Shown: positions 1-10,532 of the stretch, piece after piece
Layout: every line of letters starts with the position of its first letter
Numbering within the stretch: the stretch's first letter is position 1
Assembly: GCA_029948255.1 (NCBI GenBank)
Contig: JALIZF010001940.1
Coordinates: 124,001-188,000 of the forward strand
Direction: 5' to 3'
DNA: 64,000 nucleotides
Source of the DNA: Telmatactis stephensoni
Taxonomy: Eukaryota > Cnidaria > Anthozoa > Actiniaria > Isophelliidae
The notes under the pieces: model-generated
Databases searched by the model: none
Seen by the model: only the letters and a program-made list of their open reading frames with translations
What the model was told of the DNA's origin: nothing
Program-made: the position numbers and the translations under genes

Positions 1-261
1 TAAAACACGATCAGCGAGTTTTTTAAATGACTTCTAAAACCCATCATTTGAAAGTATTATAGCAATGAATTTATGAAAAAAATCCATTTATAACTGAAGA
101 AATAAGCTTATCATTTTTTTCGTACATATAGGCATGCGCAGAATAATCAAATTTTCATCCCACACGTAAAAAGAATTCTGAACATCAGAATACAGTGGCA
201 TGACTCTCATTCAAAGTTTCGTCGGTACTGTACGAGGTCAATGATCCCGGACAACTATACT
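1..261. other. intergenic, nothing recognised
   Basis: AT-rich sequence. I see no open frame, tRNA or repeat structure that I can support. Confidence 0.5.
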
Positions 262-415
262 GAGACCTTGTACTGATATAACACTCATGCATAAACATGA
301 GTGTTTTATCAGAGTAAGTTAAAACACTCATGTTTTATTAATGAGTGTTTTAACTGATTTTGATAAAACACTTATGTTTATGCATCAGTGTTTATATCTG
401 GTATAAAGGTCTGAA
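262..415. mobile_element. MITE-like inverted repeat
   Basis: Two arms (about 263-311 and 361-413) are imperfect reverse complements, about 85-90% by eye. Both carry a block reading ATGCATAAACATRAGTGTTT. A second small hairpin (318-354, GTTAAAACACTCATG and its complement) fills the middle. No target duplication is evident and there is no coding capacity. A non-autonomous foldback element is the simplest reading. Confidence 0.6.
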
Positions 416-478
416 CACATGACCAAAAGAACGTCTTCAATTGGTCTATTTGCTTATGAATTATTAATGAGTTTTAGA

Positions 479-700
479 ACGTTTGCTAAACATCTCGTTC
501 ATGGCGAACGCCCTCGTATATTTTCATCTTTAGCTTGGCGATCCTTGACTTGGGCGTTGATATATCGTCACAGCCGGCGTATTGTTGCCGTTTGGTTGCG
601 TTGTTGAAGAACAATTATACTGTTGTATAAGACAATCATTCTGTATTCGTTGCAACGCTTTCAATGTTAGTGACTGGTTCGCTTCTTACAGCTACTAATT
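479..700 (+). pseudogene. truncated GPCR pseudogene (TM2-TM3 segment)
   Basis: This stretch is about 90% identical by eye to 4030-4240 of the intact GPCR gene. In the homologous frame it reads PSYIFIFSLAILDLGV, then SSQPAYCCRLVALL, then NNYT. A one-base insertion and a nearby one-base deletion then create an in-frame TAA, after which the frame resumes (SVFVATLSMLVTGSLLT) and similarity stops. Only the end of TM1 through TM3 survives; the start codon, DRF motif and later helices are absent. It is a dead partial copy made by local duplication. An open frame running across it in a different frame is not meaningful. Confidence 0.85.
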
Positions 701-1407
701 TAATTATTATATAACTATTGCGTAATTTGACCAAATAAATACTTCCACACATATATTCACTGCTATTGATGAATTCAGCACATAGTCCTTCCTCTGTTTT
801 AATTTCAGTCCTCTAGTTTATTTCAGTCCTTTAATTATGAATCTTATGCGTCTGCCAAAACACGTTTATAGACTAATATCTATAAATGAAAGAGTTAGCT
901 ATGTAAACTTCTCGGAAGGATAAACATTTATTTTTTGAGAACGGATAGCTGAACACCCGCATCGAATATTTGTAACTCAAGCGCAGCATAGCAACGGATA
1001 ACCATGGCAACGAAATAGTTCCCACCATCCTTAAAGTCACGCCCATTGCAAAAAGACTTCCGGTATCTAGCTTTTAGGGGTATATTTGAAACTTGTGTCG
1101 AGCATCCCCCGATGTGTTACACATACGTCCCCCCACCCTACATCCCCAGGGAACGTTGACTGATGCCGTCAATGTAAATCAACTTGAATATCGATGTGAA
1201 ATACCTTTTACCACCTGGAGTATCACACAAGTACGAAAAGACTAAAACTGAGGGTTTGTAGGTCTTTGGAGATTTGGTTTTGTCCGTTTTTAGATATCTT
1301 TATAAGATTGATGAGCTGCTTCTTAGTGCATGCCTTTTTTTGTTTGAATAACAAAAAAAAAACACCCACGGAAATTGGGCATTATAGGAACTGTGAAAAA
1401 AGAGAAT
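701..1407. other. intergenic, nothing recognised
   Basis: There is no convincing coding frame. A C-rich patch near 1105-1150 (CATCCCCCG, CGTCCCCCCACCC) loosely resembles the ends of the foldback element at 41722-42134, but too weakly to call. Confidence 0.45.
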
Positions 1408-1873
1408 ATTAAAGTCCCTATGACGCATATTTTTTTATTTTCAAACTTAGTTCTTTTTAGAGAGCTAGTGAAGATCTTTTTATCCTGGTTTTTCTTACCC
1501 CATATTTTCTGAGATATGAAGGTTTCAAATGTCAAAATGCAAATTTAATGACGTCAGAGGAGGCAACACTGCAAACTTCTCATGGGTTTTACAAAACGAG
1601 GACTTCAATTCGAGAGCCAGATTTTTCACTAAGCAACAGGCTTTGTCAATGGAAATGAGTTACAAATGGAAAAATACGAGTAATTTAAATTCTCTTGTTT
1701 TTGTATAATAAATGATTACTCCTCTTACGTCATCACATTTGCATTTTGAAATTTGAAACCTTTATATCTCAGAAAATATGGAGTGAGGAAAAACAAGATA
1801 TAACGATCTTTACTATGCTTTCTATCAAGAACTGAGTTTGAAAAAAAAAATTATCCGTCATAGGGACTTTAAT
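1408..1873. mobile_element. TIR element, 466 bp
   Basis: The ends are perfect inverted repeats of 18 bp (ATTAAAGTCCCTATGACG at 1408-1425, its complement at 1856-1873). The arms stay similar for about 150 bp inward: both hold a 'cagaaaatatgg' block, an AAACCTT block and a CATTTTGA block. The middle (1560-1725) is unique. No ORF was found, so this is a non-autonomous DNA element. Confidence 0.8.
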
Positions 1874-2029
1874 TTCATATTTCTCTAGCTGCAGCTGACT
1901 CTTCGGCGAAATGAATAAAAGCTCTGTGATGTGCATCGTTAATCAGATGATTGAAAATGAATTATGAGAGTTAAATTAACATGACTTGCAAAATTAACTG
2001 AAGGTTTGACCTTATAGGTATATATCTAT

Positions 2030-2115
2030 ATTTATTTTTTATATTTATTTATCATTGTCACTGAAAAACCCCTATGGGGAGTTGTCAATAAAGTATTGTA
2101 TTGTATTGTATTGTA
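2030..2115. repeat. retroposon 3' tail with (TATTG)n
   Basis: The segment ends in ...GTCAATAAAG followed by repeated TATTG units, the look of a truncated LINE/SINE 3' end. No body of the element is recognisable upstream. Confidence 0.4.
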
Positions 2116-2556
2116 CGTAATTTTGCTTCCAAAATAACCTACTTATATAGCTCACTCAACACCAAACCCTTAATCTAACCTATAGTAAAACGTACATGTA
2201 CCATTTGCACACACTATTACTCAGGTCATTTGTCTCCTTAATAATGATTGAACACACCTAATTTTTGGTTGCGCGCCTATTATCAGTTAATAAGTCTGTA
2301 GTCCATAGAAACACCTGCAAACCAATTTTTGTTGGGGTTAAATTTTTCAATGAATTTGGAAACATTTTTATCTGACCTTTTCTTCATTGATATCACGACT
2401 GACCGTCGATACAGCTGTGTTTAAGTTTTTCGATCCACAGGTTTAAAGTGTTCTAAAGGTTGTTTTAATAGTCGGTTAATCCCATAAACTGTACATTCGG
2501 TAAATTATTCACTGATCAAGTGTTTATAAAAGAATCAATAGCTAGAGCCATATATA

Positions 2557-2578
2557 ATAATAATAATAATAATAATGT
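2557..2578. repeat. (TAA)n microsatellite
   Basis: A short AAT-type run next to 'gtttgtttattcc', which again resembles an inverted LINE tail. Confidence 0.6.
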
Positions 2579-2649
2579 TTGTTTATTCCATCTTCAGGCA
2601 GTATAAACTGAATTACAGATATCGATTCTTGTTTCATAATGGTTGAGAA

Positions 2650-2863
2650 AAAAGTGAAAGCTAGAAGGAAAGTATAATTTATAGGGTTTTTTAATTTATT
2701 TATTTATGTATTCACTCATTCATTTATTTATTTTTATTCATCTATTATTTTTCTATGATTTATTTATTTATTTATTTATCTATCTATCTATCTATCTATT
2801 CATTCATTCATTCATTCATTCATTCATTCATTCATTCATTCATTCATTCATTCATTCATTCAT

Positions 2864-2910
<47 letters not shown>

Positions 2911-3470
2911 TTCATTTATTCATTCATTCATTCATTCATTTATAGAATTTCGTCATATTTGTGGGGTTATCAGTGATCCTTAAAGTCATCCACGCATCCA
3001 ACAATTTTGCTTGAATGTGTTTTGAAATTATATTAGCCTTCTTTAGAAGCCCATTAGGCTCTTGGCTTACTCCACACTAATGCACCTGCTCCATTAAAGC
3101 TCGAAAAAAGTGAAAGCATCGAAATAAGATATATAGTTTCCAGGGTTTTTACTCATTTATTCATTTTATTAATGGTAATGAATATACATTTTTTTGAAGA
3201 ATTGAAATAAACGAACTCACGTACAGGTTGGCAAAGAGGATAAAGAAGTACCTTATGCAGTAAAAACAAAACCAGTGCGACATTCTACGGGTTAGGATTA
3301 GGTTTTTACGATTTTTACTAAATAATGAATACATATCGTAGTTTGTGTGGTTATCAGTGATACTCAAAATCATCAACGCATCCAACAATTTTGTTTGAAT
3401 AACAGAATATGCGTTGTAAAATTATATTGAGGATCCTATTAGGCTCCTGGCTTCTTTCACTCTAATGGCG
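2650..3470. repeat. diverged tandem duplication upstream of the GPCR
   Basis: Unit 1 (about 2650-3090) and unit 2 (about 3105-3470) share, in the same order, AAAGTGAAAGC, a GGGTTTTT stretch, a TTATTCAT-rich part, GGTTATCAGTGAT, GCATCCAACAATTTTG, and ATTAGGCTC followed by TGGCTT. Unit 1 carries a much larger ATTT/ATTC microsatellite. A local duplication followed by microsatellite expansion explains this. Confidence 0.7.
2694..2943. repeat. compound (ATTT)/(ATCT)/(ATTC)n microsatellite
   Basis: About 250 bp of tetranucleotide blocks in sequence: TTTA, TCTA, TTCA, TTTA, TTCA. Apparent open frames encoding repeating FIH/FIYL peptides are artefacts of the repeat. Confidence 0.95.
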
Positions 3471-3859
3471 ATTTTTGGGTCTTATTTTAGGCGAAAAAAA
3501 AACACTAAAACAATTTTCGCTTCCGTATAAGGTTTTCATAAAAGGTTCATTACACACAAAAATTGGATTGTATGCATGCAAATCCCTTTTATGTCAAGGT
3601 ATGAAGACAGTTTGATTGAGCCTGTCATGTTTTGAGGATATAGCCTGATTAATCAGCTGTAAAAGGTGGCACACAAGAGTTTCGAGCTCCAGAATCAACG
3701 ATACTAAGTGAAGAAAACCTCAATAGTGATACTGAAGCAATACCTACAGAGAAGCAAGGTGTCTAATCGCTGGAGGAAGAGGCGGTCACTAAATTTCCTA
3801 CGATATTAAAGCGAACGCCTTCAAGATCACGAAGAACATCCGACGTTTATCCAAGAATC

Positions 3860-4807
3860 ATGAATAATACAAGCGGACAAGAAATAGTGTCAAGCTACGG
3901 CGCCTATCTGTTACTTATGCTGAAATCAAATAGTAACCTGAAAAACTATTTTTACTTTCTAATCGTTTTTAATTCTGTGAGCTCGATTCTGGCTATTGTA
4001 TTGAACATTTTGGTCATTGTGACTTTTGCTAAAACACCTTCATTGCAAACGCCCTCGTATATTTTCATCTTTAGCTTGGCGATCTCTGACTTGGGTGTTG
4101 GTATATCGTCACAGCCGGCGTATTGTTGCCGTTTGGTTGCGTTGTTGAAGAACAATTATACTTTGTATAAAGGCAGTTATTCTGTATTCGTTGTAACGCT
4201 TTCAATGTTAGTGACTGGTTCGCTTCTTACAGTTACTGTCGTTGCTGTCGATCGATTTCTTGCTGTTCACCTGCTTCTGAGGTACCAAGAACTTGTCACA
4301 ACCAAGCGGTCTTACATAGTTGTGATAATAATCTGGATTGTTAGCGTGTCTTGGAGTTTCGCACTAGCCATGAATCGTAACTTCAACTGGTTGTTTATTG
4401 CCTTTCATATTTGGGGATTACTTATCGTCATATTTGACATTTTTCTTATACTCAAAATTTCTCGAGCAATTCGTAGACATGCAGAACAGATCCCTGGCCA
4501 AGAGATGCAACCCCCGGTGCAACCACAGCAACCAACTATGAACATGGAAAGATACAAAAGATCTGTCAAGACCATGTACTACATCACGGGGGTATTTCTA
4601 GTGTGTTATTTGCCTGTTTTTATTTTCTATGTTATAGATAATGGACCTCTGAAAGCAGCGGGTATCATTTTAAGAATAGAGCGATTTTATACAGGGCAGT
4701 TAGGTCACACACTTGTTATGATGAACAGTGTTTTCAATCCATTGATTTATTGCTGGAGAATACAAGAAATACGGAACGCTTTGCTTCAATTATTAAGGAG
4801 ACAATAA
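3860..4807 (+). CDS. intronless class A GPCR, MECA (adenosine/melanocortin)-like
   Basis: A 315-aa seven-helix receptor with a short extracellular N-terminus bearing N-glycosylation sites (N2, N3). TM1 is about 31-57 (LNILVIV, the N1.50 position), TM2 66-92 (SLAISD, D2.50), and TM3 107-137 ending in DRF instead of DRY. TM4 is 151-170, TM5 177-202, TM6 238-259 with CYLP in place of CWxP, and TM7 284-301 with NPLIY. A short basic tail follows. The TM3-start cysteine and any ECL2 cysteine are missing and ECL2 is only about 6 residues, a combination known from the melanocortin/adenosine/cannabinoid group. ICL3 holds a Q/P-rich insert (213-226). It should act at the plasma membrane through G proteins; the ligand cannot be told. 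The ATG at 3860 is the first in frame. Partial copies flank it on both sides. Confidence 0.9.
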   Translation: MNNTSGQEIVSSYGAYLLLMLKSNSNLKNYFYFLIVFNSVSSILAIVLNILVIVTFAKTPSLQTPSYIFIFSLAISDLGVGISSQPAYCCRLVALLKNNYTLYKGSYSVFVVTLSMLVTGSLLTVTVVAVDRFLAVHLLLRYQELVTTKRSYIVVIIIWIVSVSWSFALAMNRNFNWLFIAFHIWGLLIVIFDIFLILKISRAIRRHAEQIPGQEMQPPVQPQQPTMNMERYKRSVKTMYYITGVFLVCYLPVFIFYVIDNGPLKAAGIILRIERFYTGQLGHTLVMMNSVFNPLIYCWRIQEIRNALLQLLRRQ

Positions 4808-4904
4808 CTGGTACCTTGCAAGTTGAACTGTAAGTTACTTCAATGAATAACATTGTAAATTACCGTCAACAAATGTACAAATAATCTGCAATACTTTAGT
4901 CTAA

Positions 4905-4950
4905 TGCACTGCAAACAGTGTGTTGAATCCACTGATTTATTGATTAATCC
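4905..4950 (+). pseudogene. TM7 relic of a second GPCR copy
   Basis: The segment holding AACAGTGTGTTGAATCCACT and TGATTTATTG closely matches the TM7 codons of the intact gene at 4731-4770 (NSVFNPLIYCW), with substitutions. It lies 100 bp beyond the stop codon. It is too short to be functional and marks another decayed tandem copy. Confidence 0.6.
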
Positions 4951-5800
4951 AGATGTTTATAACTTGTAAGTTTAATAGTCTTGAAGTCACTTCCAAGCCA
5001 ATGCATAATATTATCAGTACTAGGCCGTAAAATTTTGAAATACGCTCCTGCTCTGTGTACTACTGTTACAATAGACGAAAAATGTTTTGCAACGAGAAAC
5101 TGAGCTGTCATCAGAAACGCTTGTAATTAATCTTTGAAATTTCACTGACATTTTAATGGAACTGTCGTTAATTTTATCCTTGAGTTTACGGGATAATTGA
5201 GGATAACTGAACAGGAACTTTAAGGTAGTAATTTTTTTGTCTCCTGTTTGACATAAGTACGATTGTTACAGGTGTAGCCTTAGATAAAGAAACATATTCA
5301 TAATTCATTTAATTGAAACATTTCTTTAAATTATAATTTACATTCTTTTTTAAATATGTATATATATATATATAAGTAGTTTTTGTAAACGCATCGAGAT
5401 TTTTAGATGCGTACCAAGCAAATACATTATTATTATTATTATTATTATTATAGTCCCGCCTATTCTTGCATGTATACCTGCATGGTTTCGCCCTAATTTT
5501 AATTTAGTATCTTTTCCTCGTTTATCACTAACTATCTTTTGAATATTTTTGTCGTTCTGGTAGCCCTTCACTTTGTTTACCTATATGTATAATTCTTAGT
5601 TTTTGACTTACAGCTAAAATCGTTGCATCGCGACACCCAACGTCAGTAAGGTTTTTGTCTTTTCTGATCCGTCCATCATCATTCTTGGAGGCGAGCTTAC
5701 ATGAACTCGTTCAGTGATTGGTTGATTTGAAATAAGCTCTTACCCCAATTAAACTGATTGACTGATCAGAAAAACCCAAATTCAAACCAAAATTCGTAAC
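4951..5800. other. intergenic, short microsatellites only
   Basis: It holds a (TA)n run at about 5355-5373 and a (TTA)n run at about 5425-5451. No gene is seen. Confidence 0.5.
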
Positions 5801-6330
5801 TTGCTGCGCTGGTCACGATGCAGTAACTTCGGCTGCAACTTTCTGTTATATAACCTTTGATTTATATAGTCTGACTACTTCGTAAAGCCTGGGTTTCACT
5901 AGCGACGCAAGCTCAAGTGCAAGCATAAAGGCGCCGTTACTAATATACACGCTGAAAAATTTTTTTCTGAAACTTGCCTCAATCGCCGTTGCGAGACAAG
6001 TTTCACAACGCATTGCACCATGTAACATGGTCATTTAGCTGAAACTTTCCCCGGTTGGTTTCACGAGATAGTTTCACAAAAAGTAGAACTACTTTCTACT
6101 CCTGCAACAGAAACTTGTGTCGCGAACAAGTTTCAGGACGAAATTTCAGCGTGTAACACCCCTTAATGAAAATTGTCTCGCATCGGCGATCGACACAAGT
6201 TTCAGATAAAAGTTTCAGCATAAAACAGCGCCATATATAATCTGTTTTCACTAGCATAACACGAAAACAAGCACAAACGCAAGCATACCCTCATATTGCA
6301 TGATTGGCATTGTCATGCTTGAATCATACG
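5800..6330. repeat. dispersed repeat rich in 'gaaacttgt' words
   Basis: Several copies of GAAACTTGT/ACAAGTTTC and 'cgcaagc' words are scattered in both orientations (e.g. 5975, 6000, 6110, 6130, 6195). The pattern resembles the TIR element at 25879-26255 and the pieces near 14150 and 17320. It looks like degraded foldback elements piled on each other; borders are uncertain. Confidence 0.4.
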
Positions 6331-6469
6331 AATCACTTGCATAAATATAGGTAGTTTAGTTGCGAGCCGCTCGAAAATTCAAATATGCATGGCACAGATA
6401 CAGATGGCAGTTTGTGTCTCCAAATCATTTAATGAATATTTTCATCTATTAGTAGTTCTTATCCTTCAA

Positions 6470-6611
6470 ATTAATAAACCTTTCTGCTGGTGAACACTAA
6501 GAGAGTTTAAATTAATTATATATAATTAATGATATGATATATAATTAATTGAATATATATAATTAATCAGTTAAACTCTCTTAATGTTCACCAGCAGAAA
6601 GGTTTATTTAG
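6470..6611. mobile_element. MITE with 38-bp TIRs
   Basis: The arms at 6473-6510 and 6571-6608 are reverse complements with one mismatch (TAAACCTTTCTGCTGGTGAA at each end reading inward). The middle is only ATTAATTA/TATATA sequence, so the whole element can fold into one hairpin. Confidence 0.85.
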
Positions 6612-6977
6612 ATAATGTATAAAAATGGCCTTGAGAGCAGAAGATTTGTCAAAATTATTAATATACACAACTCACTGACCTCGAATCTGATTGGCCGAGA
6701 GCATACGGCTTACCCTCGATAGCACGTGAACTTGACAGTATGAATGCAATATCTGCGTAGCATATCAAATAGATAATTCATCGATGATTATATATTAAAT
6801 TAAATTTATACATTGTCAATACAAGTTTATTCAAGGTTAGGCTAATGTAGCGAAATAATAATGAATAAAAACTTAATGTTCTCGGGATCTTCTCGTAAAC
6901 TAATGCGGAATAAGCGTCGAACACCTCATGGTATCTTCTCCTGCTGTGTTTCAACGTTCTCCCAACTCAATGGATAC

Positions 6978-7789
6978 TAATTTAAGGACGGTGCCCTCTA
7001 TTGTCAGCGCGCACGTTCTGCGCATGGCCCTTCGTAGTAAAAACATCGTAAAAACAAAGCCGTTTTGCGATATTTGGATAAATAAAACTTACTTGCTTGT
7101 AGAAAAAACATTTGACTGTTCCTGTAGTAGAATTAAATTCAGTATTGATGAATAAAACTCGCTTAAAAACCACTGTTTTGATCACAAGGACTAGATTTGC
7201 CTATTGGCCGCCATCTTGGAAATGTCCCATAATGCTTTGTAAAATCTGTCTATACTCTGTATGGAGGGCTAGGGATTTCATCGTATTTCGTGCGTTTATC
7301 GGTAAATAACTTCTTAAATCGCCTGGATACCCCTCTTTTTTCCTTTTGTAAATTATAAACCAAAGAAAAATCTATAATTATGTAAGCTTTTTATAGATTT
7401 ATAATTGAAGAATGATAAAAAATATCACATATTATATTTAGCAATCATAGACTAGAACATCCTAAAACCAAGTAAATATTTAAAAAAAAAACATTATTTT
7501 CTTTGCTTTCGCGGTTTTATGGTATTGCCCTACCAGAGAATTATGCTTAGAGTGTTTTAGGGAACAAAAGTTTGAAACTTATTGGAAGTATAGAGGATTT
7601 TTATTTTTTTTCTTTGGGTCGTCAAAAATGCATTTTCCGCAACATTTGATGACGTATAACTCATTAAAATGCGTGGTGACCCCCAATTTTTTTCTTGGAT
7701 TCTAACAGCCTACAATGGGTTCTTTCACACCCATATAGATTTTAGAGAAAATAATTACTTTTACATTAGAGGGCTCCGTCCTTAAATTA
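6978..7789. mobile_element. 812-bp TIR element
   Basis: The left end TAATTTAAGGACGG (6978-6991) is repeated inverted as CCGTCCTTAAATTA (7776-7789), and both are followed inward by a GCCCTCT-like block. A second, diverged copy lies in the opposite direction at about 47600-48431. The interior has GGCGGCCATCTTGG-type and CATGCGCA-type words, but no intact ORF. Confidence 0.75.
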
Positions 7790-7892
7790 AGGTGAAACTA
7801 CCCTGGGCTCCAGGGGTTTATTATTCGCTTTCTTTAGAGAGTACTTCTCTTGTAGGCGAGCGCCGAAGGCGCCAGAAGCGAAAATATTTATT

Positions 7893-8680
7893 TACAACAT
7901 TTATTCCGAGAAAAAGATTGATAACCAACCAGGATTGTTATATACCAACTGTCAAAGTCAATTTTTTCCGTGCTCTGATTGGGCGAGAGCGCATCACGTG
8001 AACGTCAACAAATTTTGCTGTTTCCCCAGCAACAACTCTCAGCGGGCAACAGTGAGTTTTATTGACCGGTAATAACAAAACCGGAAGTAGATTGAGCTTT
8101 GAAGGCGCGTTTTTGGCAGCGCGCGTTTACAAATTCATTCATTCGGACATGAATGAGACAAAACTCGTGTTTATTGTCAAACTTTTAAGACCAATATACA
8201 ACATTTATTCCGAGAAAAAGATGATAACCAACCAGGAATGCCACCAAAAGAGCTGCAACGATTCTTCGAAAAACTATGTGCGAAAAAAGGTCAGTTTTGT
8301 GTGAATTTTGATTAAAAACTTTAACTGTAGACAGCGACGTTTTGCTTTTTATTTTGTTCTTTGACAGTTGGTATATAACAAAACACTTATTGACTGGGAC
8401 CTCGGGAAAGCAGTATGTTTTGTGGTCCCTCGACCGCTGATGTTTCCCTCAGCTCCGCTTCGGGAAACATTGGCGGTCTCGGGACCACAAAACATACTGT
8501 TTCCCTCGGTCCCAGTCAATAAGTGTTAAATGTCGCCAAAAGAGCTGCAACAATTCTCCGAAAATTTATGTGTGAAAAAGGTCAGTTTTGTGTGAATTTT
8601 GATTAAAAACTTTAATTGTAGACAGCGACGTTTTGCTTTTTCTTTTGTTCTTTGACAGTTGGTATATAACAAAACACCAT
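7893..8680. repeat. host repeat with about 292-bp tandem copies
   Basis: ACAACATTTATTCCGAGAAA occurs at about 7898 and 8199. The block from AGAGCTGCAAC through GTTGGTATATAAC occurs at about 8249-8378 and 8541-8670 (period 292). The last word, GTTGGTATATAAC, also occurs inverted at about 7937-7949. Each tandem copy ends in a TATATAACAAAACAC site into which foldback elements are inserted. Confidence 0.7.
8382..8527. mobile_element. foldback element, 146 bp (copy 1)
   Basis: The arms AACACTTATTGACTGGGACC (8382) and its complement ending at 8527 enclose a second inverted pair (GTTTCCC / GGGAAAC) around CTCAGCTCCGCTTC. Nearly the whole length is self-complementary. A related shorter copy sits at 8790-8916, and a decayed half at about 10600-10695. 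Confidence 0.8.
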
Positions 8681-8785
8681 CCTCGGGGACCCAGGGCACA
8701 AGGGGTCCTTCCCCTCCGATCCCCCTCCGGTCCTTCCCCTTCCCCTTCCCCTCCCCTCCCCTTTCGCCCTGGGTCCCCGAGGATG
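8678..8785. mobile_element. 108-bp micro-TIR element with 9-bp target duplication
   Basis: It has a perfect 20-bp TIR, CATCCTCGGGGACCCAGGGC at 8678-8697, with its exact complement at 8766-8785. It is flanked by the direct repeat ACAAAACAC (8669-8677 and 8786-8794). The middle is pyrimidine-rich (CCCTTCC-type). The flanking repeat shows it inserted into the AACAAAACAC junction of the foldback at 8790. Confidence 0.85.
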
Positions 8786-8789
8786 ACAA

Positions 8790-8916
8790 AACACTTATTT
8801 ACTGGAACTTCGGGAAAGCAGTATGTTTTGTGATCCCTCAGCTCCGCTTCGGGAACATCAGCTGGTCTCGGGACCACAAAACATACTGTTTCCCTCGGCC
8901 CCAGTAAATAAGTGTT
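8790..8916. mobile_element. foldback element, 127 bp (copy 2)
   Basis: It is the same family as 8382-8527: AACACTTATTTACTGG at the left, its complement at the right, and the inner 'cagctccgcttc' loop is kept. It is interrupted at its left edge by the 108-bp element described at 8678. Confidence 0.8.
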
Positions 8917-9266
8917 AAATGGTCTTCCTGTGGTATGGAGGAGAGGGACTAAGACCTAGTGTGTCGGCCATCTTGGATTTGGTCCACAACTCGTGCAGAC
9001 AGACATCTGATAAAAGGTAGGTTGTAGTTTTCCACAATCTGCCCAAAATGTGTTGATATTGAACCAACGCAATGGCGTTGCATTGCAAGTTGCAAGAAAA
9101 AATGCACCGTGTAACAGCACCTAAAGACTTGTATAAACCAAAGTTCCGTACTGAACTACTGAAATATAAGCTTATGAGAATTAAATTATTATCATCATTT
9201 TCAACAGGGCTGAAAATATTACACAATCATTAAGTTCCCTTGGAGCAAGAGATCATTAAATATAGC

Positions 9267-10532
9267 ATGAAGACATATAACACTGTTGCCATAGAAACCG
9301 ATATAAATGGTGTTGATTGCAATGAAGAACTGGCTGCTCTATTTGCTAGAGCTTTGGAAGTTTGTCAGAGGACTAAAACCTCTCAAGGGATGTGTTGTTC
9401 TTCAACTTCAAGTACACAAAGCTTATCATCTAATAATGCAATACATTGCGCATGTAATGTAGAAATGGGTTCCAGTAAATGTTTTGAATGTACATTGGCT
9501 GTTTATACACAAATCAAACAAGAAATTCAAGAGGCAAGAGAGGAAGTTCTAAATGATCAACATGTTAAAGTTGAAGAAACTGATGATGAAAGTGTTACAA
9601 ATGATGAAGAAGAATCAACAAACCATCTTGATGAACAACATGTGACAACATGCTATGAAGAAATCCTGAAATGTTCTGTTTGTGGTGGAGTGCATGGAAG
9701 CCAAGAGGCCTTGAATAACCATATAATAACACATGAAGAAAGTCCAGCTGCACAAACTACTGAGATCATGGATGAAAGCATGGAATGTGTGACAGAAAAA
9801 TATGTGAAAACAAAGATGAAATGTAGATATTGTCATAAAATATTCACAAGTCAAAGACTACTTGAACAACATTTAACCAAGCACAATGAAACATCATGTG
9901 TTGTTGAGGAAAGTGGTGGAAATACAGACCAACAAACCATGGAGGAAGCCCAGACAGTTGGACATGGTATTGATAAGAGTTTAATCTTTGAAAATCATGA
10001 AGAAGTAATCAATGGTAACATTGTGAGAAAACAATTAATAGATCAAAAGAAAACAGTCACAAGTTTAAAAACAAAGAAAAACCAAAGAAAAAAGGAAAAG
10101 TTAATTTGTTCGTACTGTAAGAAGGTCTTTCAGTATCCATCACATCTCAAAGAACATGTTCTCATTCATACCAAGGTAAAGGAAAAACCCTTCCAGTGTC
10201 AACACTGTGATAAGTCATTTAGTCATGTCAGTAATCTTAGAGTACATACCATGAGACATGTTAGTGACAAACCACACAAGTGTTCATTTTGTGGAAAGGA
10301 ATTTATACGAAAAGATGAACTTGTTTGGCACTTGCGAACACACACTGGAGAAAGACCACATAAATGTGAATATTGTGAGAAGGGTTTTATAAGAAAGTCT
10401 CGTCTTGTTCAACACTTGCAAGTACACACTGGAGAAAGACCATATAAATGTGAATATTGTGAGAAGGGTTTTACAAGAAAGGACAGTCTTGTTCGACACT
10501 TGCTCATACACACTAGAGAAAGACCTCATTAA
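9267..10532 (+). CDS. C2H2 zinc-finger protein, 3' end truncated
   Basis: A 421-aa open frame from the first ATG (9267). An in-frame TAA at 9231 means any upstream coding exon would have to join downstream of it. Residues about 90-125 are acidic (EETDDES, DEEEST). Fingers of the C-x2-C-x12-H-x3-4-H type start near residues 136 (CSVC), 186 (CRYC), 281 (CSYC), 311 (CQHC), 339 (CSFC), 367 and 395 (both CEYCEKGF). The last ones are joined by canonical TGERPHK/TGERPYK linkers. A nuclear DNA-binding regulator is the usual role; the target is unknown. The frame ends at a TAA exactly where the next linker lysine is expected, and a further finger start follows in frame, so the protein has probably lost one or more fingers. 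Confidence 0.85.
   Translation: MKTYNTVAIETDINGVDCNEELAALFARALEVCQRTKTSQGMCCSSTSSTQSLSSNNAIHCACNVEMGSSKCFECTLAVYTQIKQEIQEAREEVLNDQHVKVEETDDESVTNDEEESTNHLDEQHVTTCYEEILKCSVCGGVHGSQEALNNHIITHEESPAAQTTEIMDESMECVTEKYVKTKMKCRYCHKIFTSQRLLEQHLTKHNETSCVVEESGGNTDQQTMEEAQTVGHGIDKSLIFENHEEVINGNIVRKQLIDQKKTVTSLKTKKNQRKKEKLICSYCKKVFQYPSHLKEHVLIHTKVKEKPFQCQHCDKSFSHVSNLRVHTMRHVSDKPHKCSFCGKEFIRKDELVWHLRTHTGERPHKCEYCEKGFIRKSRLVQHLQVHTGERPYKCEYCEKGFTRKDSLVRHLLIHTRERPH

Noticed and set aside
419..607. 62-codon plus-strand frame
   Set aside because: It reads the GPCR pseudogene in the wrong frame.
2706..2976. Hydrophobic frames of FIHSFIH repeats
   Set aside because: Tetranucleotide microsatellite read in all frames.
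8526..8907. Overlapping Pro/Gly-rich frames on both strands
   Set aside because: They translate the 108-bp foldback's pyrimidine-rich core and flanking repeats.
9240..9266. Zinc-finger start at a TTG codon
   Set aside because: Non-ATG start; the first ATG is 27 bases downstream at 9267.
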